Positions 1-8,723 of a stretch of 64,000 nucleotides of DNA are shown piece by piece; the stretch's first letter is position 1, and every line of letters starts with the position of its first letter. The notes beneath the pieces were generated by a model. The model was given only the letters and a program-made list of their open reading frames with translations. It had not been told where the DNA came from and ran no database searches. The position numbers were made by a program, and so were the translations under genes. The DNA lies in contig JADLAZ010000060.1 of NCBI GenBank assembly GCA_020849725.1, forward strand, positions 1 through 64,000, given 5' to 3'. The stretch comes from Chloroflexota bacterium. Lineage in GTDB: Bacteria; Chloroflexota; Chloroflexia; Thermomicrobiales; JADLAZ01.

Positions 1-634
1 AGTCGATCGCGGCATCGACGATGTAGTCCGTGCCACCATAGCTGACGGCATCGCCCGGGCGCAGCATCAGCGGCGCGGGCGCCGGCGTCGGGTCGGCCAG
101 CACGGCCAGCGCCTCGCCCGGCGCCAGTGGCTGACCACCGCTGAACACCTGTCCGCGCGCGTCGAGCCGTGCGTGCAGTCGGTCGATCAGCGTGATCAAC
201 TCCTGGCCGCCCGGGCCGGACAACGGCGCGGTTGGGCCATCGGCGGGCAGCCCACCCACCAGCGCGCCGGTTCGCTCGACGCCCGTGGCCAATGAAGCGT
301 CGAAGGCGAGCACCTGATCCAACACCGCCTCGTCGACACGCTCGCGCTCGAACAAACCCCGATAACCCTCCGGCGCCGTTCGCAGCCGGTCGATCAGGTG
401 TTGCAGGCGGCCGGTCAGGCCGTCTACCGACCCGAGCTGATCGTAGCGGCGGGCACTCGCCAGCGCGGCACTGAGGCGCTGCAGCCCCTGAACACTCGTG
501 GTCAGGCGGCCGGCCAGGTCCTCGCGGAGCGCGCGATCGGCCAGCCGCCGCTGCTCCTTGTCATGGTATCCACGATAGCCGGGGATCGACGCCAGCCAGC
601 TCGGCGGCTGCCCTGGTTCGGTCGGACTGCCCAT
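1..634 (-). CDS. DUF4178-like hypothetical protein, 3' end beyond the window
   Basis: An open frame reads without a stop from an ATG at 634 to the window edge, giving 211 codons. The start follows a purine-rich GGAAGGGGG and lies 5 nt after the stop of the zinc-ribbon gene upstream, so the two are probably co-transcribed. The N-terminal 150 residues are helical and charged, with no signal peptide or membrane segment. The last visible residues (LRPGDAVSYGGTDYIV) resemble the opening strand pattern of DUF4178 domains. Those domains are often found near DUF350 and polyamine genes, which also occur 6-12 kb away here. The domain call is an inference from a short match and the function is unknown. 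Confidence 0.6.
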   Translation of the reverse strand, partial: MGSPTEPGQPPSWLASIPGYRGYHDKEQRRLADRALREDLAGRLTTSVQGLQRLSAALASARRYDQLGSVDGLTGRLQHLIDRLRTAPEGYRGLFERERVDEAVLDQVLAFDASLATGVERTGALVGGLPADGPTAPLSGPGGQELITLIDRLHARLDARGQVFSGGQPLAPGEALAVLADPTPAPAPLMLRPGDAVSYGGTDYIVDAAID

Positions 635-639
635 CTGAA

Positions 640-1218
640 TTACCCCCTTCCCGCCGCGGCCGCGGCCGACAGGAAGATCTCCGCGCCGCAGTACGGGCAC
701 CGCACCACGCCCTTGCCGCCCAACTCCACTTGCCCGCCGCAGTTCGGGCAGCGGCCACTGGCCGTCGCCTCTTGGATCTGCGACGCATCCTGGGCTACCA
801 GCTTGCCGCCTTTCCAGTCCACGTAGCCGGTAAACAAACCCTTCCCGACGAGATCGTAGATGAAAGCCTGGATCTGATCGCGACTGACCCCCAGCTCAAC
901 CGCTGCCTGGGCGATCGACACAGTGCCTTGTGCCTCGACCATGCCAACGAGCCGCTGCTCCTGGCGCAGCGTCTCGACCTCAGCCGCCTCGTGCGTGCCC
1001 TGACGCATCAACACGATGCCACCGCCGATCAGCGGCGCGGCGATGACCACGATCACGCCGACCGCCAGCAGTGCAAAACCCGTCGGCTGCAGCCGGCCCT
1101 CGGCCATGCCCGCCGCTCCCCACGCCAGCACACCTGCAGCGATCACCGCGCCCGCGCCAATGAGGAGCCACCCGACCAACCGGCCCTGTCCACTCACTCG
1201 CCTTCCCTCCGGCCGCAT
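640..1218 (-). CDS. Membrane protein with winged-helix-like segment and C-terminal zinc ribbon
   Basis: The 192-residue protein has two hydrophobic helices (about residues 13-35 and 46-70). A cytoplasmic helical region follows, with a winged-helix-like stretch at about 90-140 (ISIAQAAVELGVSRDQIQAF pattern). A C-terminal zinc ribbon has two CxxC knuckles at C157/C160 and C174/C177, and the tail is Ala-rich. Such membrane-anchored HTH plus zinc-ribbon proteins are recurrent but uncharacterised in Chloroflexota. The gene lies just upstream of the DUF4178-like gene and 24 bp after the GT9 gene on the same strand. A regulatory or scaffolding role at the membrane is only a guess. Confidence 0.75.
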   Translation of the reverse strand: MRPEGRRVSGQGRLVGWLLIGAGAVIAAGVLAWGAAGMAEGRLQPTGFALLAVGVIVVIAAPLIGGGIVLMRQGTHEAAEVETLRQEQRLVGMVEAQGTVSIAQAAVELGVSRDQIQAFIYDLVGKGLFTGYVDWKGGKLVAQDASQIQEATASGRCPNCGGQVELGGKGVVRCPYCGAEIFLSAAAAAGRG

Positions 1219-1242
1219 GTACGGGACGCGGCCCGTCAGGTT

Positions 1243-2502
1243 TCACCGACTCGACAGCATATCTCCGGCCACGCCCACCACGGCATCCACCGTCAGATGT
1301 TGCAGGCAATTACGATGCGCACAGGGTGTGCGCGCCCGCACTGTGAAGCCGGCGTAGTAGCACGGCGAGCATGGCTCGTCGACGCGCAGCGCAACGCCAT
1401 GCACACCCTTAATATCGGCCGTCGCGACACCGTTTTCATACCCTAGCGACACGATGCGCGCACCGGCCGGCGCCCAAGCGGCCGCGTTCGTCGGCCCAAA
1501 GATCGCCAGCGAGCGCGCGCCGACCGCGCTCGCCAGATGCACGACGCCGCTGTCGTTGCCGATCACCAGCGCGCAGCGTCGCAGCACGCCAGCGAGTATT
1601 GCCAGGCTCGTCTGCCCGGTCAGATCAACCGCGCCAGAACCGATGATCGCCGCCAGCGCCGCCGCCGGTGCGATCGCGTCCGCACCGCCAACCAGCAACA
1701 CCGTCGCACTCTCGTCGTCGATCAGGCGCCGCGCCACTGCCGCAAATCGATCCACCGGCCACTGCTTGACCGGCGCATAGCCACCGACCGTCAGATGCAG
1801 CGCCACCAGCGGGCCTTCACCGCAGGGCAGGTCAGCCAGCAGCGCATCGGCCGCCGCCTGCGACGCTGGCGGCACGGCGAACACTGGCGGCCGGTCCAGG
1901 ACCGGGATACCGAGTGGGCGCACGATATCCAGCCAGTAGCACCACTCGGGGCGATCGCCGAAGCCAAGGTCGGCAGCGGCGTGCGTTAGGAAGCCGCCGC
2001 GTCCGTTGTCGAGGCCCGCCACGTACGGCGCGCCGGTCAGTCTTGCCACGACCGCGAATTTGGCTGCGCCCCAGCGCGAGCTGAGATGATGGCAGATCAC
2101 GAGGAGATCGTAGCGCCGTCGACGAAGGCCCATCAGGAAGCCAGCCGCCGCCCACAGCCGCGCTGGCGACAGCAGTCCGATCGGCCGGTCGAACAGGTGT
2201 TTATCGAACTCGATGATCTCGCTTAGGTGTGGGCAGGTCGCCAGCGCCTGGTGCGCGCCCGGCGTCACGAGGGCGTCGAGCCGCGCACCAGGGAAGCCGG
2301 CGCGCAGGGAGGCGAGTGCCGGCTCGATGCCAAGCGCGTCGCCGATGTCGGCCAGCTTGACCACCAGCACCCGCTCCGGCCACAGTGGCAAGACGGCTGA
2401 GCGCGTCGCGTGCCGTGGCGCGCGTGGTCGCAGCAGGTAGCCGATCAGGCCAGCCAGTCCTGCCGCCATGACAGCCATCAGCAGACGCTGTGGGGCCGGC
2501 AT
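1243..2502 (-). CDS. Glycosyltransferase family 9 (heptosyltransferase-like)
   Basis: This GT9 enzyme would transfer a sugar from a nucleotide donor to a cell-surface glycan. The N-terminus is hydrophobic. The first Rossmann strand reads RVLVVKLADIGDAL, and the donor-site segments HLTVGGYAPVKQWP and GNDSGVVHLASAVG are the GT9 hallmarks. A Cys cluster near the end (EPCSPCYY...CAHRNCL) is also usual in this family. The ATG at 2502 is preferred because GGAGAG lies 6 nt before it. The same frame extends to 2547, which would leave 1 nt after the preceding gene's stop. The gene is paired with the GT4 gene just upstream. The real acceptor is unknown, because heptose-containing LPS is not expected if the host is a monoderm. 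Confidence 0.85.
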   Translation of the reverse strand: MPAPQRLLMAVMAAGLAGLIGYLLRPRAPRHATRSAVLPLWPERVLVVKLADIGDALGIEPALASLRAGFPGARLDALVTPGAHQALATCPHLSEIIEFDKHLFDRPIGLLSPARLWAAAGFLMGLRRRRYDLLVICHHLSSRWGAAKFAVVARLTGAPYVAGLDNGRGGFLTHAAADLGFGDRPEWCYWLDIVRPLGIPVLDRPPVFAVPPASQAAADALLADLPCGEGPLVALHLTVGGYAPVKQWPVDRFAAVARRLIDDESATVLLVGGADAIAPAAALAAIIGSGAVDLTGQTSLAILAGVLRRCALVIGNDSGVVHLASAVGARSLAIFGPTNAAAWAPAGARIVSLGYENGVATADIKGVHGVALRVDEPCSPCYYAGFTVRARTPCAHRNCLQHLTVDAVVGVAGDMLSSR

Positions 2503-2548
2503 GCGGCACTCTCCATCCCGTCCGTCCGGAGCGCCCAGTGTCATCAAG

Positions 2549-3694
2549 CTATCGTACCATCGAACCGACGCCCGTTGCCGCCGCGCCGGCAGTCAGCGCG
2601 GCGCGCAGCGTGCCCAGCGTCGTCGCCGCGCATCGCTCCCAGGTGAACGAGCTTGCCCGCGCCAGGCCACGCTCTTGCTTCTCCGCCCGCGCGCCGGCAT
2701 CGGTCAGCGCCTGCCGAAGCGCCGCCGCGATTGAGTCGACGGACAAGGGATCGCAGACGAACGCCGCATCACCGGCGACCTCCGGCAGCGCCGACGTCAT
2801 CGAGCAGACGAGGGCGGCGCCGCAAGCCAGCGCCTCCGCCGCCGGCATGCCCAGGCCCTCGTACAGCGACGGCAACGCCACCACCTCAGCCGCGCCGATC
2901 AGGGACGGCATGACCTCGTCGGGCACGTAGCCGGTGAAATGGACGTGGCTGGCGATGCCGAATACGGCTGGCGCAGCCAGCGTCTCCGCTGCCAGCCAGC
3001 CCTGACGCCCGGCAATGACCAGACCCATGTCGTGGCCCTCGGCGCGCAGTCGGGCGACGGCGGCGATCAGGCGCGGGTAGTTCTTGCGCGGCTGCACGGT
3101 GCCGACCGCCAACACGTACGGCGAGCGGATGCCGAGCGCGGCCACAGCAGCGCGCGCGGCGGTGAGGTCGGCCGGTGGTCGAAAGCGAGGCGCAATGCCG
3201 TGGTGGATCACGTCGACCTTCGCGGCCGGCACGCGATAGCGCGCGACCAGATCGCGCTTCGTCGCCGCCGAGATGGCGATGATGCGCCGCGCCGCCCGCG
3301 CCGACCAGCGCGTTGTGAGATCGAGATAGAGACGTGCCGCCACCGGATGGGCGGCCGGGAAATGGAGATAGCCCAGGTCGTGGATCGTCACCACCGCTGG
3401 CGCCGGACAGGGGAACGGCAGCACGTGCGCCGGCACAAACAGCAGGTCCGGTGGGTGCTGTCGCACCTCCGCCGCGAGCCGCAGGTGTGTCCAGAGCCGC
3501 GGCCAGGGCATCGCCCGCCACTCGGCCCGCGCGCCGATCGGCGGCAGGTGCACCGGCGGCCGGTTGAGGTAGAGCCGGAAGCGCTCGTCACCGGGTTGAG
3601 CGAGCAGCGCCGGCAGCAGGTGTGCCGTGTACTGCTCGGTGCCGGTCCGCTCGCCAACGGCCAGCCGGCTGGCGTCGATACCAATCAGCGGCAT
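2549..3694 (-). CDS. Glycosyltransferase family 4 (GT-B, group 1)
   Basis: A retaining GT-B glycosyltransferase of about 380 residues. The N-terminal domain starts with IGIDASRL and carries VTIHDLGYLHFP. The C-terminal domain starts at YVLAVGTVQPRKNYPRL (the GTxxPRKN motif of mannosyl- and rhamnosyl-type GT4 enzymes). The catalytic EGLGMPAAE segment matches the EX7E motif. The ATG at 3694 is used, and an in-frame TTG lies 9 nt further upstream. It ends just before the GT9 gene, so the pair probably acts on the same glycan. Donor and acceptor cannot be read from the sequence. Confidence 0.85.
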   Translation of the reverse strand: MPLIGIDASRLAVGERTGTEQYTAHLLPALLAQPGDERFRLYLNRPPVHLPPIGARAEWRAMPWPRLWTHLRLAAEVRQHPPDLLFVPAHVLPFPCPAPAVVTIHDLGYLHFPAAHPVAARLYLDLTTRWSARAARRIIAISAATKRDLVARYRVPAAKVDVIHHGIAPRFRPPADLTAARAAVAALGIRSPYVLAVGTVQPRKNYPRLIAAVARLRAEGHDMGLVIAGRQGWLAAETLAAPAVFGIASHVHFTGYVPDEVMPSLIGAAEVVALPSLYEGLGMPAAEALACGAALVCSMTSALPEVAGDAAFVCDPLSVDSIAAALRQALTDAGARAEKQERGLARASSFTWERCAATTLGTLRAALTAGAAATGVGSMVR

Positions 3695-3728
3695 AGTTGG
3701 CAAAGCCGGCGCTCACCGCCCATGGCCG

Positions 3729-5774
3729 TCAGTCGGCCGGAGCCAGCGACCGACTGACGGCTCGCTTCGATGTCAGCCCAGTCGCCGCCAGGATCTGCTG
3801 CTCGTCCAGCGACTCGTCGCGCAGCAGCGCCCGCGCCAGCGCCTCCAGGCGCGATTGCTCGCGGCGCAGCAGCTCCAGCGCCCGCGCGAAACTCTCGTCG
3901 ACGATGCGCCGCGTGGCCGCATCAACGGCCTGCGCCGTCTCCTCACTGTAGGCACGCGCGGTGCCGCCCAGCAGCCCAGCCTCCAGGAAGTTGCCCTCAT
4001 CGCGACTGGCCAGCGACAGCATCCCGACCTCCTGGCTCATGCCCCAGCGCGTGACCATCGCCCGCGCCAGGTCGGTCACCTGCTTCAGGTCGTTCTCGGC
4101 GCCGGTCGTGACGTCGCCGTAGATGACTGCCTCAGCCGCCCGTCCCCCGAGTGTGCTGACCAGGCGGGCGCGCAGATAGGCTTCACTGTAGTTGTACCGG
4201 TCGTCGTCGGGCACCGATAGCGTCACGCCTAGCGCCTGGCCGCGCGGCACGACCGTCACGCGGCGGACCGGGTCGCCCTCCGGCTGGAGCAGGCCCAGCA
4301 GCGCGTGGCCAGCCTCGTGGTAGGCTACACGCTCGCGGTCGGCCGGCGTCAGCGCCAGCCTGCGCTCCGCGCCCAGCGCGATGCGCTCCAGCGCCTCGGC
4401 AAAGTCACCCTGCCGGACGGTCGTCTGCCCTTTGCGCGCCGCCAGCAACGCCGCCTCATTGACCAGATTGGCCAGGTCAGCGCCGACCAGGCCAGGCGTC
4501 TGTGCCGCTACACTCTCGAGCTGAACATCCCCGTCGAGCGGCACACCCCGGCAATGCACACGCAGGATCGCCGTGCGCCCCTCCCGGTCCGGCGCCTGCA
4601 CGACGACGCGGCGGTCGAAGCGACCAGGCCGCAGCAGCGCCGGGTCCAGCACATCGGCCCGGTTGGTCGCGCCAAGAACGATGACCACCTGCCGCGAGTC
4701 GAAACCATCCATCTCAACCAGCAACTGGTTGAGTGTCTGCTCGCGCTCGTCGTGGCCACCGACGATGTTGCCGGCGCCGCGCCGGCGGCCGATCGCATCC
4801 AACTCATCGACGAAAATGATCGCGGGCGCCGCCGCCTTGGCCTGGTTGAACAGGTCGCGCACGCGGCTGGCGCCGACGCCGACGATCATCTCGATGAACT
4901 CGGAGCCGCTCATGCTGAAAAAGGGCACGTCGGCCTCACCGGCCACCGCGCGCGCCAGCAGCGTCTTGCCGGTGCCGGGAGCGCCGACCAGCAGCACGCC
5001 GCGCGGAATACGCCCACCGAGCCGGGCATACTTGTCCGGCTCGCGCAAGAAGTCCACGATCTCGACGAGCTCATGCTCGGCCTCGTCAATGCCAGCGACG
5101 TCCTCAAACGTGACGCGGTTGCTGTCGGCGGCCGCGACGTAACGTTTCGCCTGGCTGCGGCCGATGCCGAACAGTCGGCCACTGGCGCCGGTGGCCCGAC
5201 TGCTGACCCAGAATAACGCCGCGATCAACAAGATCGCCGGGCCAAAGGTCAGCAGGAAGGTTAGCAGCGGGTTGCGGGCCTCCTCAAGCGGCCGAGCGTT
5301 CATGACGACCTTGTTCGTCTCCAGCAGCGACGCCAGCTGGTCCGTATTGGCGAAGGCCGGCACCGTCGTCTCGAACTTGGTGTAGGCGCGCGGTTCGCGC
5401 GGGCCGAACAAACCACCGGTCGGCGGGTTCGGATCGGTCACCGCCGTTCGCAGCTGCCCCTGGATGACATCGCCGCGGCTGGTAATCTCGGCAACGTTGC
5501 CGGCGGCCACCTGACCGGTAAAGAACGTGTACGACGTCGTTAGCCGGTCGCGGTTGTCCGGCACGATCAGCGGCGCCAGGAACCAGTTGATCGCCGCGAC
5601 GATGGCGACCGTCAGCCAGAAGCGCCGGGTGCGCCAGAACGGCGGTCGGGATGGCGCCTCCAGTGGGCCGGACGCGCCCGGCAGCGGTGGTGGCCCCGGC
5701 GCGCGCGCTGGCCCGGTGGCGCCACGTTGCCCATCGGTCGTTGTGTTTGCCGGCATCTCGTATCCCACCCACAT
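3729..5774 (-). CDS. ftsH: ATP-dependent zinc metalloprotease FtsH
   Basis: A membrane AAA+ protease that degrades misfolded membrane and selected cytosolic proteins as a hexamer. A Pro-rich N-terminal tail (about 45 residues) precedes TM1 (53-70), an extracytoplasmic domain (about 75-165) and TM2 (170-190). The AAA module has Walker A GAPGTGKT (264-271), Walker [12 protein letters not shown] (about 319-329) and the second region of homology [21 protein letters not shown]. The peptidase has HEAGH (486-490) and the third zinc ligand in [10 protein letters not shown]. At 681 residues it is slightly longer than the usual 600-650 because of the N-terminal tail. An ATG at 5756 is an alternative start. 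All catalytic residues are present. Confidence 0.97.
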   Translation of the reverse strand: MWVGYEMPANTTTDGQRGATGPARAPGPPPLPGASGPLEAPSRPPFWRTRRFWLTVAIVAAINWFLAPLIVPDNRDRLTTSYTFFTGQVAAGNVAEITSRGDVIQGQLRTAVTDPNPPTGGLFGPREPRAYTKFETTVPAFANTDQLASLLETNKVVMNARPLEEARNPLLTFLLTFGPAILLIAALFWVSSRATGASGRLFGIGRSQAKRYVAAADSNRVTFEDVAGIDEAEHELVEIVDFLREPDKYARLGGRIPRGVLLVGAPGTGKTLLARAVAGEADVPFFSMSGSEFIEMIVGVGASRVRDLFNQAKAAAPAIIFVDELDAIGRRRGAGNIVGGHDEREQTLNQLLVEMDGFDSRQVVIVLGATNRADVLDPALLRPGRFDRRVVVQAPDREGRTAILRVHCRGVPLDGDVQLESVAAQTPGLVGADLANLVNEAALLAARKGQTTVRQGDFAEALERIALGAERRLALTPADRERVAYHEAGHALLGLLQPEGDPVRRVTVVPRGQALGVTLSVPDDDRYNYSEAYLRARLVSTLGGRAAEAVIYGDVTTGAENDLKQVTDLARAMVTRWGMSQEVGMLSLASRDEGNFLEAGLLGGTARAYSEETAQAVDAATRRIVDESFARALELLRREQSRLEALARALLRDESLDEQQILAATGLTSKRAVSRSLAPAD

Positions 5775-5802
5775 CGCCGCGTCACCCGCGCGGTCCTGGC
5801 TG

Positions 5803-5808
5803 ATTATG
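5803..5808 (-). promoter_or_regulatory. Candidate extended -10 element for ftsH
   Basis: Read on the minus strand the sequence is TGGCATAATC, a TGn-extended -10 box (CATAAT). It would start transcription about 20 nt upstream of the ftsH ATG. No convincing -35 box is seen, which fits an extended -10 promoter. Confidence 0.35.
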
Positions 5809-5881
5809 CCAGCTTCGCCGGTGCTCGGTCCGCGCCCGAGACGATACCGAGTCGGCGGGTCGCCACCGATCGGGAGGCTGC

Positions 5882-6694
5882 CTACTCAGCGCGCGCGCCA
5901 GCGCCGCCGGCCCAGGCTCCGAGCGCCATGTAGCCACCGTCGACGCAGACGTAGTCGCCGGTGATGAAGGACGCCTTATCGCTGGCCAGGAACAGCACGA
6001 CGTTGGCGATATCCTGACCGGTGCCGATGCGCCCCAGCGGGTGCGAGCGACCGAAGCGCCGCAGCGTCTCCTCGAGGTCGCCGCCCTCCTGTGCGGCGAC
6101 GGCGCGCACCATCTCCGTGTCAATCGTGCCCGGGCAGATAGCGACGACGCGCGTGCCTTCGCCGGCATAGTCAACGGCAAGTTGCCGCGTGAGCGACAGC
6201 ACGCCACCCTTGCTAGCCGCGTACGGCGGCACGCCCGGCATTGACTGGAGACCCTGGACGCTGGCGTTGTTGATGATGACGCCGCCGCCACGTCGCCGCA
6301 TCTCCGGCAGGCTGTACTTGGCCATCAGGAAGTAGCTCTTGAGATTGACGTTCATGATTCGGTCCCAGAGTTCTTCCGGTGTGTCCTCGGCCCGCAGGTA
6401 CGAGTCCGGCGGCTGGATGCCGACGTTGTTGAACAGCACATCGACACCCCCGAAGGCGGCGACCGTCTCGCTCACGACCCGCTGGCAGTCAGCGCTCTGG
6501 CTGACGTCGGCGCGCACGAACAAGCCGACGCCGCCGGCCGCACGCACCTGGCCGAGGGTGACCACGCCGGCCGCCTCGTTGACGTCGGCGATCGTGACTG
6601 AGCCGCCCTCACGGGCAAACTCCAGCACGGTCGCCTTGCCCATGCCGAGCGCCCCACCGGTGACGATGATCACCTTGCCGTCGAACATGCCCAT
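5882..6694 (-). CDS. SDR family NAD(P)-dependent oxidoreductase
   Basis: A classical short-chain dehydrogenase/reductase of 270 residues. The cofactor motif reads TGGALGMG, a TGxxxGxG variant. NNVG replaces NNAG. The catalytic tetrad is intact: Asn in NVNLKSYF, Ser in NNASVQG, and Tyr/Lys in YAASK. The C-terminus has the usual DYVCVDGGY. The ATG at 6694 is chosen because GAGGAG precedes it by 8 nt and it matches the family's usual N-terminus (MGMFDGKVIIVTGG). The open frame extends 20 codons further upstream without a second good ribosome site. The substrate is unknown. The gene lies between ftsH and the polyamine cluster on the same strand. Confidence 0.88.
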   Translation of the reverse strand: MGMFDGKVIIVTGGALGMGKATVLEFAREGGSVTIADVNEAAGVVTLGQVRAAGGVGLFVRADVSQSADCQRVVSETVAAFGGVDVLFNNVGIQPPDSYLRAEDTPEELWDRIMNVNLKSYFLMAKYSLPEMRRRGGGVIINNASVQGLQSMPGVPPYAASKGGVLSLTRQLAVDYAGEGTRVVAICPGTIDTEMVRAVAAQEGGDLEETLRRFGRSHPLGRIGTGQDIANVVLFLASDKASFITGDYVCVDGGYMALGAWAGGAGARAE

Positions 6695-6790
6695 CGCCGC
6701 TTCTCCTCGCGATGTCCGCGCGCCACAGCCCGCGGCCGGCCAGATCGCCACCACGGACGTCGCCAGCCAGTGTACTCGACCGGCGGCTGA

Positions 6791-7171
6791 TTAGCGCGCG
6801 ACCGTCGTTCGCGCCACGGCGGCTGGCCGCAGGGCGGCGCACAGGACGGTCGCGGAGCGGGCCGGATCAGTGTGCGGGCCGCAGGTGAAGCAGTCCCAGT
6901 AGGCCCGGCCGTCTTCCGGATAGGTGTGCAGGCTAGCATGGCTCTCGGCCAACAGCGCCACCACTGTCACGCCGTGAGGCTGAAAGCGGTGACTGACGAC
7001 GTGCAGCACGGTCGCGCCGGTCGCGGTGGCGGCCCGCGTCACCAGCGCCTGCAGCGCGGTCTCATCGTCCAGCACCTCCGGCGGGCAACCCTCCAGACGC
7101 AGCAGGAGATGCCGTGCCTCCGCATCCAGCACACCTCCCCGCTCCGACGCCAGCGCCACCATGCTGCCCAT
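6791..7171 (-). CDS. speH: S-adenosylmethionine decarboxylase proenzyme (SpeH/SpeD class 1B)
   Basis: A pyruvoyl enzyme that decarboxylates AdoMet to provide the aminopropyl donor for spermidine synthesis. The core motif ESHASLHTYPE contains the serine that self-cleaves to pyruvate (S77 from the chosen start) and the proton-donor His (H82). DCFTCG provides the catalytic Cys (C97). The ATG at 7171 gives 126 residues, the usual family size, and has GAGG 8 nt upstream. ATGs at 7234 and 7270 are in frame but would overlap the upstream membrane gene and add an unusual Pro/Gly-rich tail. The gene lies at the end of a cluster whose first gene encodes a spermidine-synthase domain, so the two steps of spermidine formation are linked. 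Confidence 0.88.
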   Translation of the reverse strand: MGSMVALASERGGVLDAEARHLLLRLEGCPPEVLDDETALQALVTRAATATGATVLHVVSHRFQPHGVTVVALLAESHASLHTYPEDGRAYWDCFTCGPHTDPARSATVLCAALRPAAVARTTVAR

Positions 7172-7211
7172 GCCATCGACCTCACCGCGCAAGCGGACCA
7201 ATGGCCCGCGG

Positions 7212-8054
7212 TCAGGCTCGCCGGGGCGGGCCATCGATGCCGTCGGCGTTCCAGCGGACGAGCCAGTCATCCAGCAACGCCCCCAGGGCGGCCCGGTAGA
7301 TTGCTTGCCCGAGCGGATCGTCGAGCGAGCCGGCCAGCGCTCCGGCCAGCGTCACGAAGCCCTTCAAGTCGTCGATGTCGCGCGGTTGGAGGCCGGCCAG
7401 GTTGCCGTTCTCCCACCAGTCGTGCAGCGTGCGCTCCAGTACAGCTCCTTCGGTGGCACTGACCAGCACCGGCGGCGCCCCGGTCAGCGCGGCGGCCACC
7501 TCGTTGCGCACCTGGGCCACCTGACTGGTCAGCAGGACGACCGTCGCCGGCAGGACACGGCCGTACTGGCGGCTGTCGATGACGGCGCTTGATCGTCCAA
7601 CCGGACGGCTGGCGACCCGCCGGGCCGGCCGGGAGGCGGTGCGCGGCGCGATCAGGACACCACCGAAGATGCCGACACCGGTCAATACCACCACGAAGGC
7701 CGGCAGTGTGATCTGCCCCAGCACCCGGCTGAGTCCCCAGAGGCCAACGAAGGTCAGCAGCCAGACGCCAACGATCGCCCAGCGCCGCGCCGCCGAGAAG
7801 CGGGCCAGGCCGGTGACGACCAGGCCGGCGAGCGAACTGATACCCAGACCGATGCTTACGGCCAGAAGTCCGGCCTCCTCACCAGCCAGCAGCCGGCCCT
7901 CGCCGAGCAGAGTCGCGGCGAACTGCGCCGCCAGCAGCGCGCCGACGACATAGGCGGCGCCGCCGAGGCCGATCACGGCCGCGGTCCAGAGCCAGCGCCC
8001 GAGGAACTGTCCGGATGGCGCGGTAGGCACCGTCGTGACCACGCTACGTGACAA
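7212..8054 (-). CDS. Four-helix membrane protein with a cytoplasmic domain shared with the 128-residue neighbour
   Basis: The 280-residue protein has four predicted membrane helices (about 22-48, 62-85, 91-111 and 117-138). After a basic linker a soluble domain occupies about 160-275. This domain aligns with the whole of the small protein encoded at 8337-8723: both have AQVR-(N/D)-E near the start, D-(I/V)-(D/E)-DL-(K/R)-x-FV in the middle and L-x-DWL-x-x-WN-A at the end. The frame opens with a TTG at 8054, overlapping the DUF350 gene by 11 bp; a GTG at 8042, 1 nt past the DUF350 stop, is equally likely. I recognise no named family. It probably acts with the DUF350 protein in the membrane. 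Confidence 0.75.
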   Translation of the reverse strand: MSRSVVTTVPTAPSGQFLGRWLWTAAVIGLGGAAYVVGALLAAQFAATLLGEGRLLAGEEAGLLAVSIGLGISSLAGLVVTGLARFSAARRWAIVGVWLLTFVGLWGLSRVLGQITLPAFVVVLTGVGIFGGVLIAPRTASRPARRVASRPVGRSSAVIDSRQYGRVLPATVVLLTSQVAQVRNEVAAALTGAPPVLVSATEGAVLERTLHDWWENGNLAGLQPRDIDDLKGFVTLAGALAGSLDDPLGQAIYRAALGALLDDWLVRWNADGIDGPPRRA

Positions 8055-8268
8055 TGGCCGCGACGACGATCGCCGCCAGCCCGATGGTCACAGCGCCAAG
8101 CTTGATAGCGGCCGCGACGTTGCCGCGCTTGATCTCGTCGACGTAGGCGATCGACGTGTCCATCAGATCATAGACGCGCACACCGACGAAGAAGATGACC
8201 AGGCCGACGGCCGTCCACAGCACGGTCGCGCCGACGCGCGCGACGAAGGCGACGATTTGGGTGTCCAC
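8044..8268 (-). CDS. DUF350 family small membrane protein
   Basis: A 74-residue protein with two hydrophobic helices separated by the signature (Y/V)DEIKRGNVAAAIKLGA, which is characteristic of DUF350. Larger homologues carry the unit in duplicate, so this is a half-size version that would need to dimerise. The start is a GTG at 8268, with GGGAGG about 11 nt upstream. The stop overlaps or abuts the next membrane gene, suggesting translational coupling. DUF350 proteins (YjfL-like) are often found beside PspA-like, DUF4178 and polyamine genes. Their molecular role is not established. Confidence 0.8.
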   Translation of the reverse strand: MDTQIVAFVARVGATVLWTAVGLVIFFVGVRVYDLMDTSIAYVDEIKRGNVAAAIKLGAVTIGLAAIVVAAIVT

Positions 8269-8297
8269 GGCGCTGCATCCTCCCTCAAACGGCTAGC

Positions 8298-8322
8298 GCA
8301 CCGGCGCCCAGACGGCCGGTGC
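8298..8322 (-). terminator. Hairpin between the small soluble-domain gene and the DUF350 gene
   Basis: GCACCGGC (8298-8305) and GCCGGTGC (8315-8322) form a perfect 8-bp stem with a 9-nt loop, in the gap between two same-strand genes. No T-tract follows. It may be an attenuator or an RNA-stability element that sets different expression for the two halves of the cluster. Confidence 0.35.
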
Positions 8323-8336
8323 TCCCCCGGCATTGG

Positions 8337-8723
8337 CTAATCCTCGTCTCCCGGCGGCCCCGGGTCGCCGGGTGCGTTCCAGTTGGCGAGCCAGTCACCG
8401 AGCAGACCGCGCAGCAGCGCGACATAGACCGGTCGACCGCGCCCGCCGAGGTCGCCGCCGGCGAGGCTCGCCGCCAGCGCCACGAAGTTGCGCAGGTCCT
8501 CGACATCGGCCGGCAGCAACCCGGTTGTGTTGTCGTGCTCGCGCCAGTCGCGCAGCACAAACTCCAGCACGATCTCAGCCGTGTCAGCCCGCGTCGCTGT
8601 ACTGGCGCCGGCTGGCAGCGCCGACACGATTTCGTCTCGCACCTGGGCGACCGTGCGCTCCAGCAGGGTGATGGTCTGCGCCGGTACGCGCCCATGCCGG
8701 CCCGACATCGATAACGGGCTCAT
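8337..8723 (-). CDS. Small soluble protein, paralogue of the C-terminal domain of the four-helix membrane protein
   Basis: The product has 128 residues, no membrane segment and a Pro/Asp/Gly-rich tail. AAGGAG sits 7 nt before the ATG at 8723. The start overlaps the stop of the FemAB-like gene in an ATGA, so the two are translationally coupled. Residues 12-125 match the cytoplasmic domain of the protein at 7212-8054 (RTVAQVRDE, DVEDLRNFVALAASLAG, LLGDWLANWNAPG). The shared domain may mediate hetero-oligomerisation, recruiting the soluble protein to the membrane complex, but that is inference. The frame stays open far upstream through the ligase gene; that part is antisense-like shadow and not used. 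Confidence 0.75.
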   Translation of the reverse strand: MSPLSMSGRHGRVPAQTITLLERTVAQVRDEIVSALPAGASTATRADTAEIVLEFVLRDWREHDNTTGLLPADVEDLRNFVALAASLAGGDLGGRGRPVYVALLRGLLGDWLANWNAPGDPGPPGDED

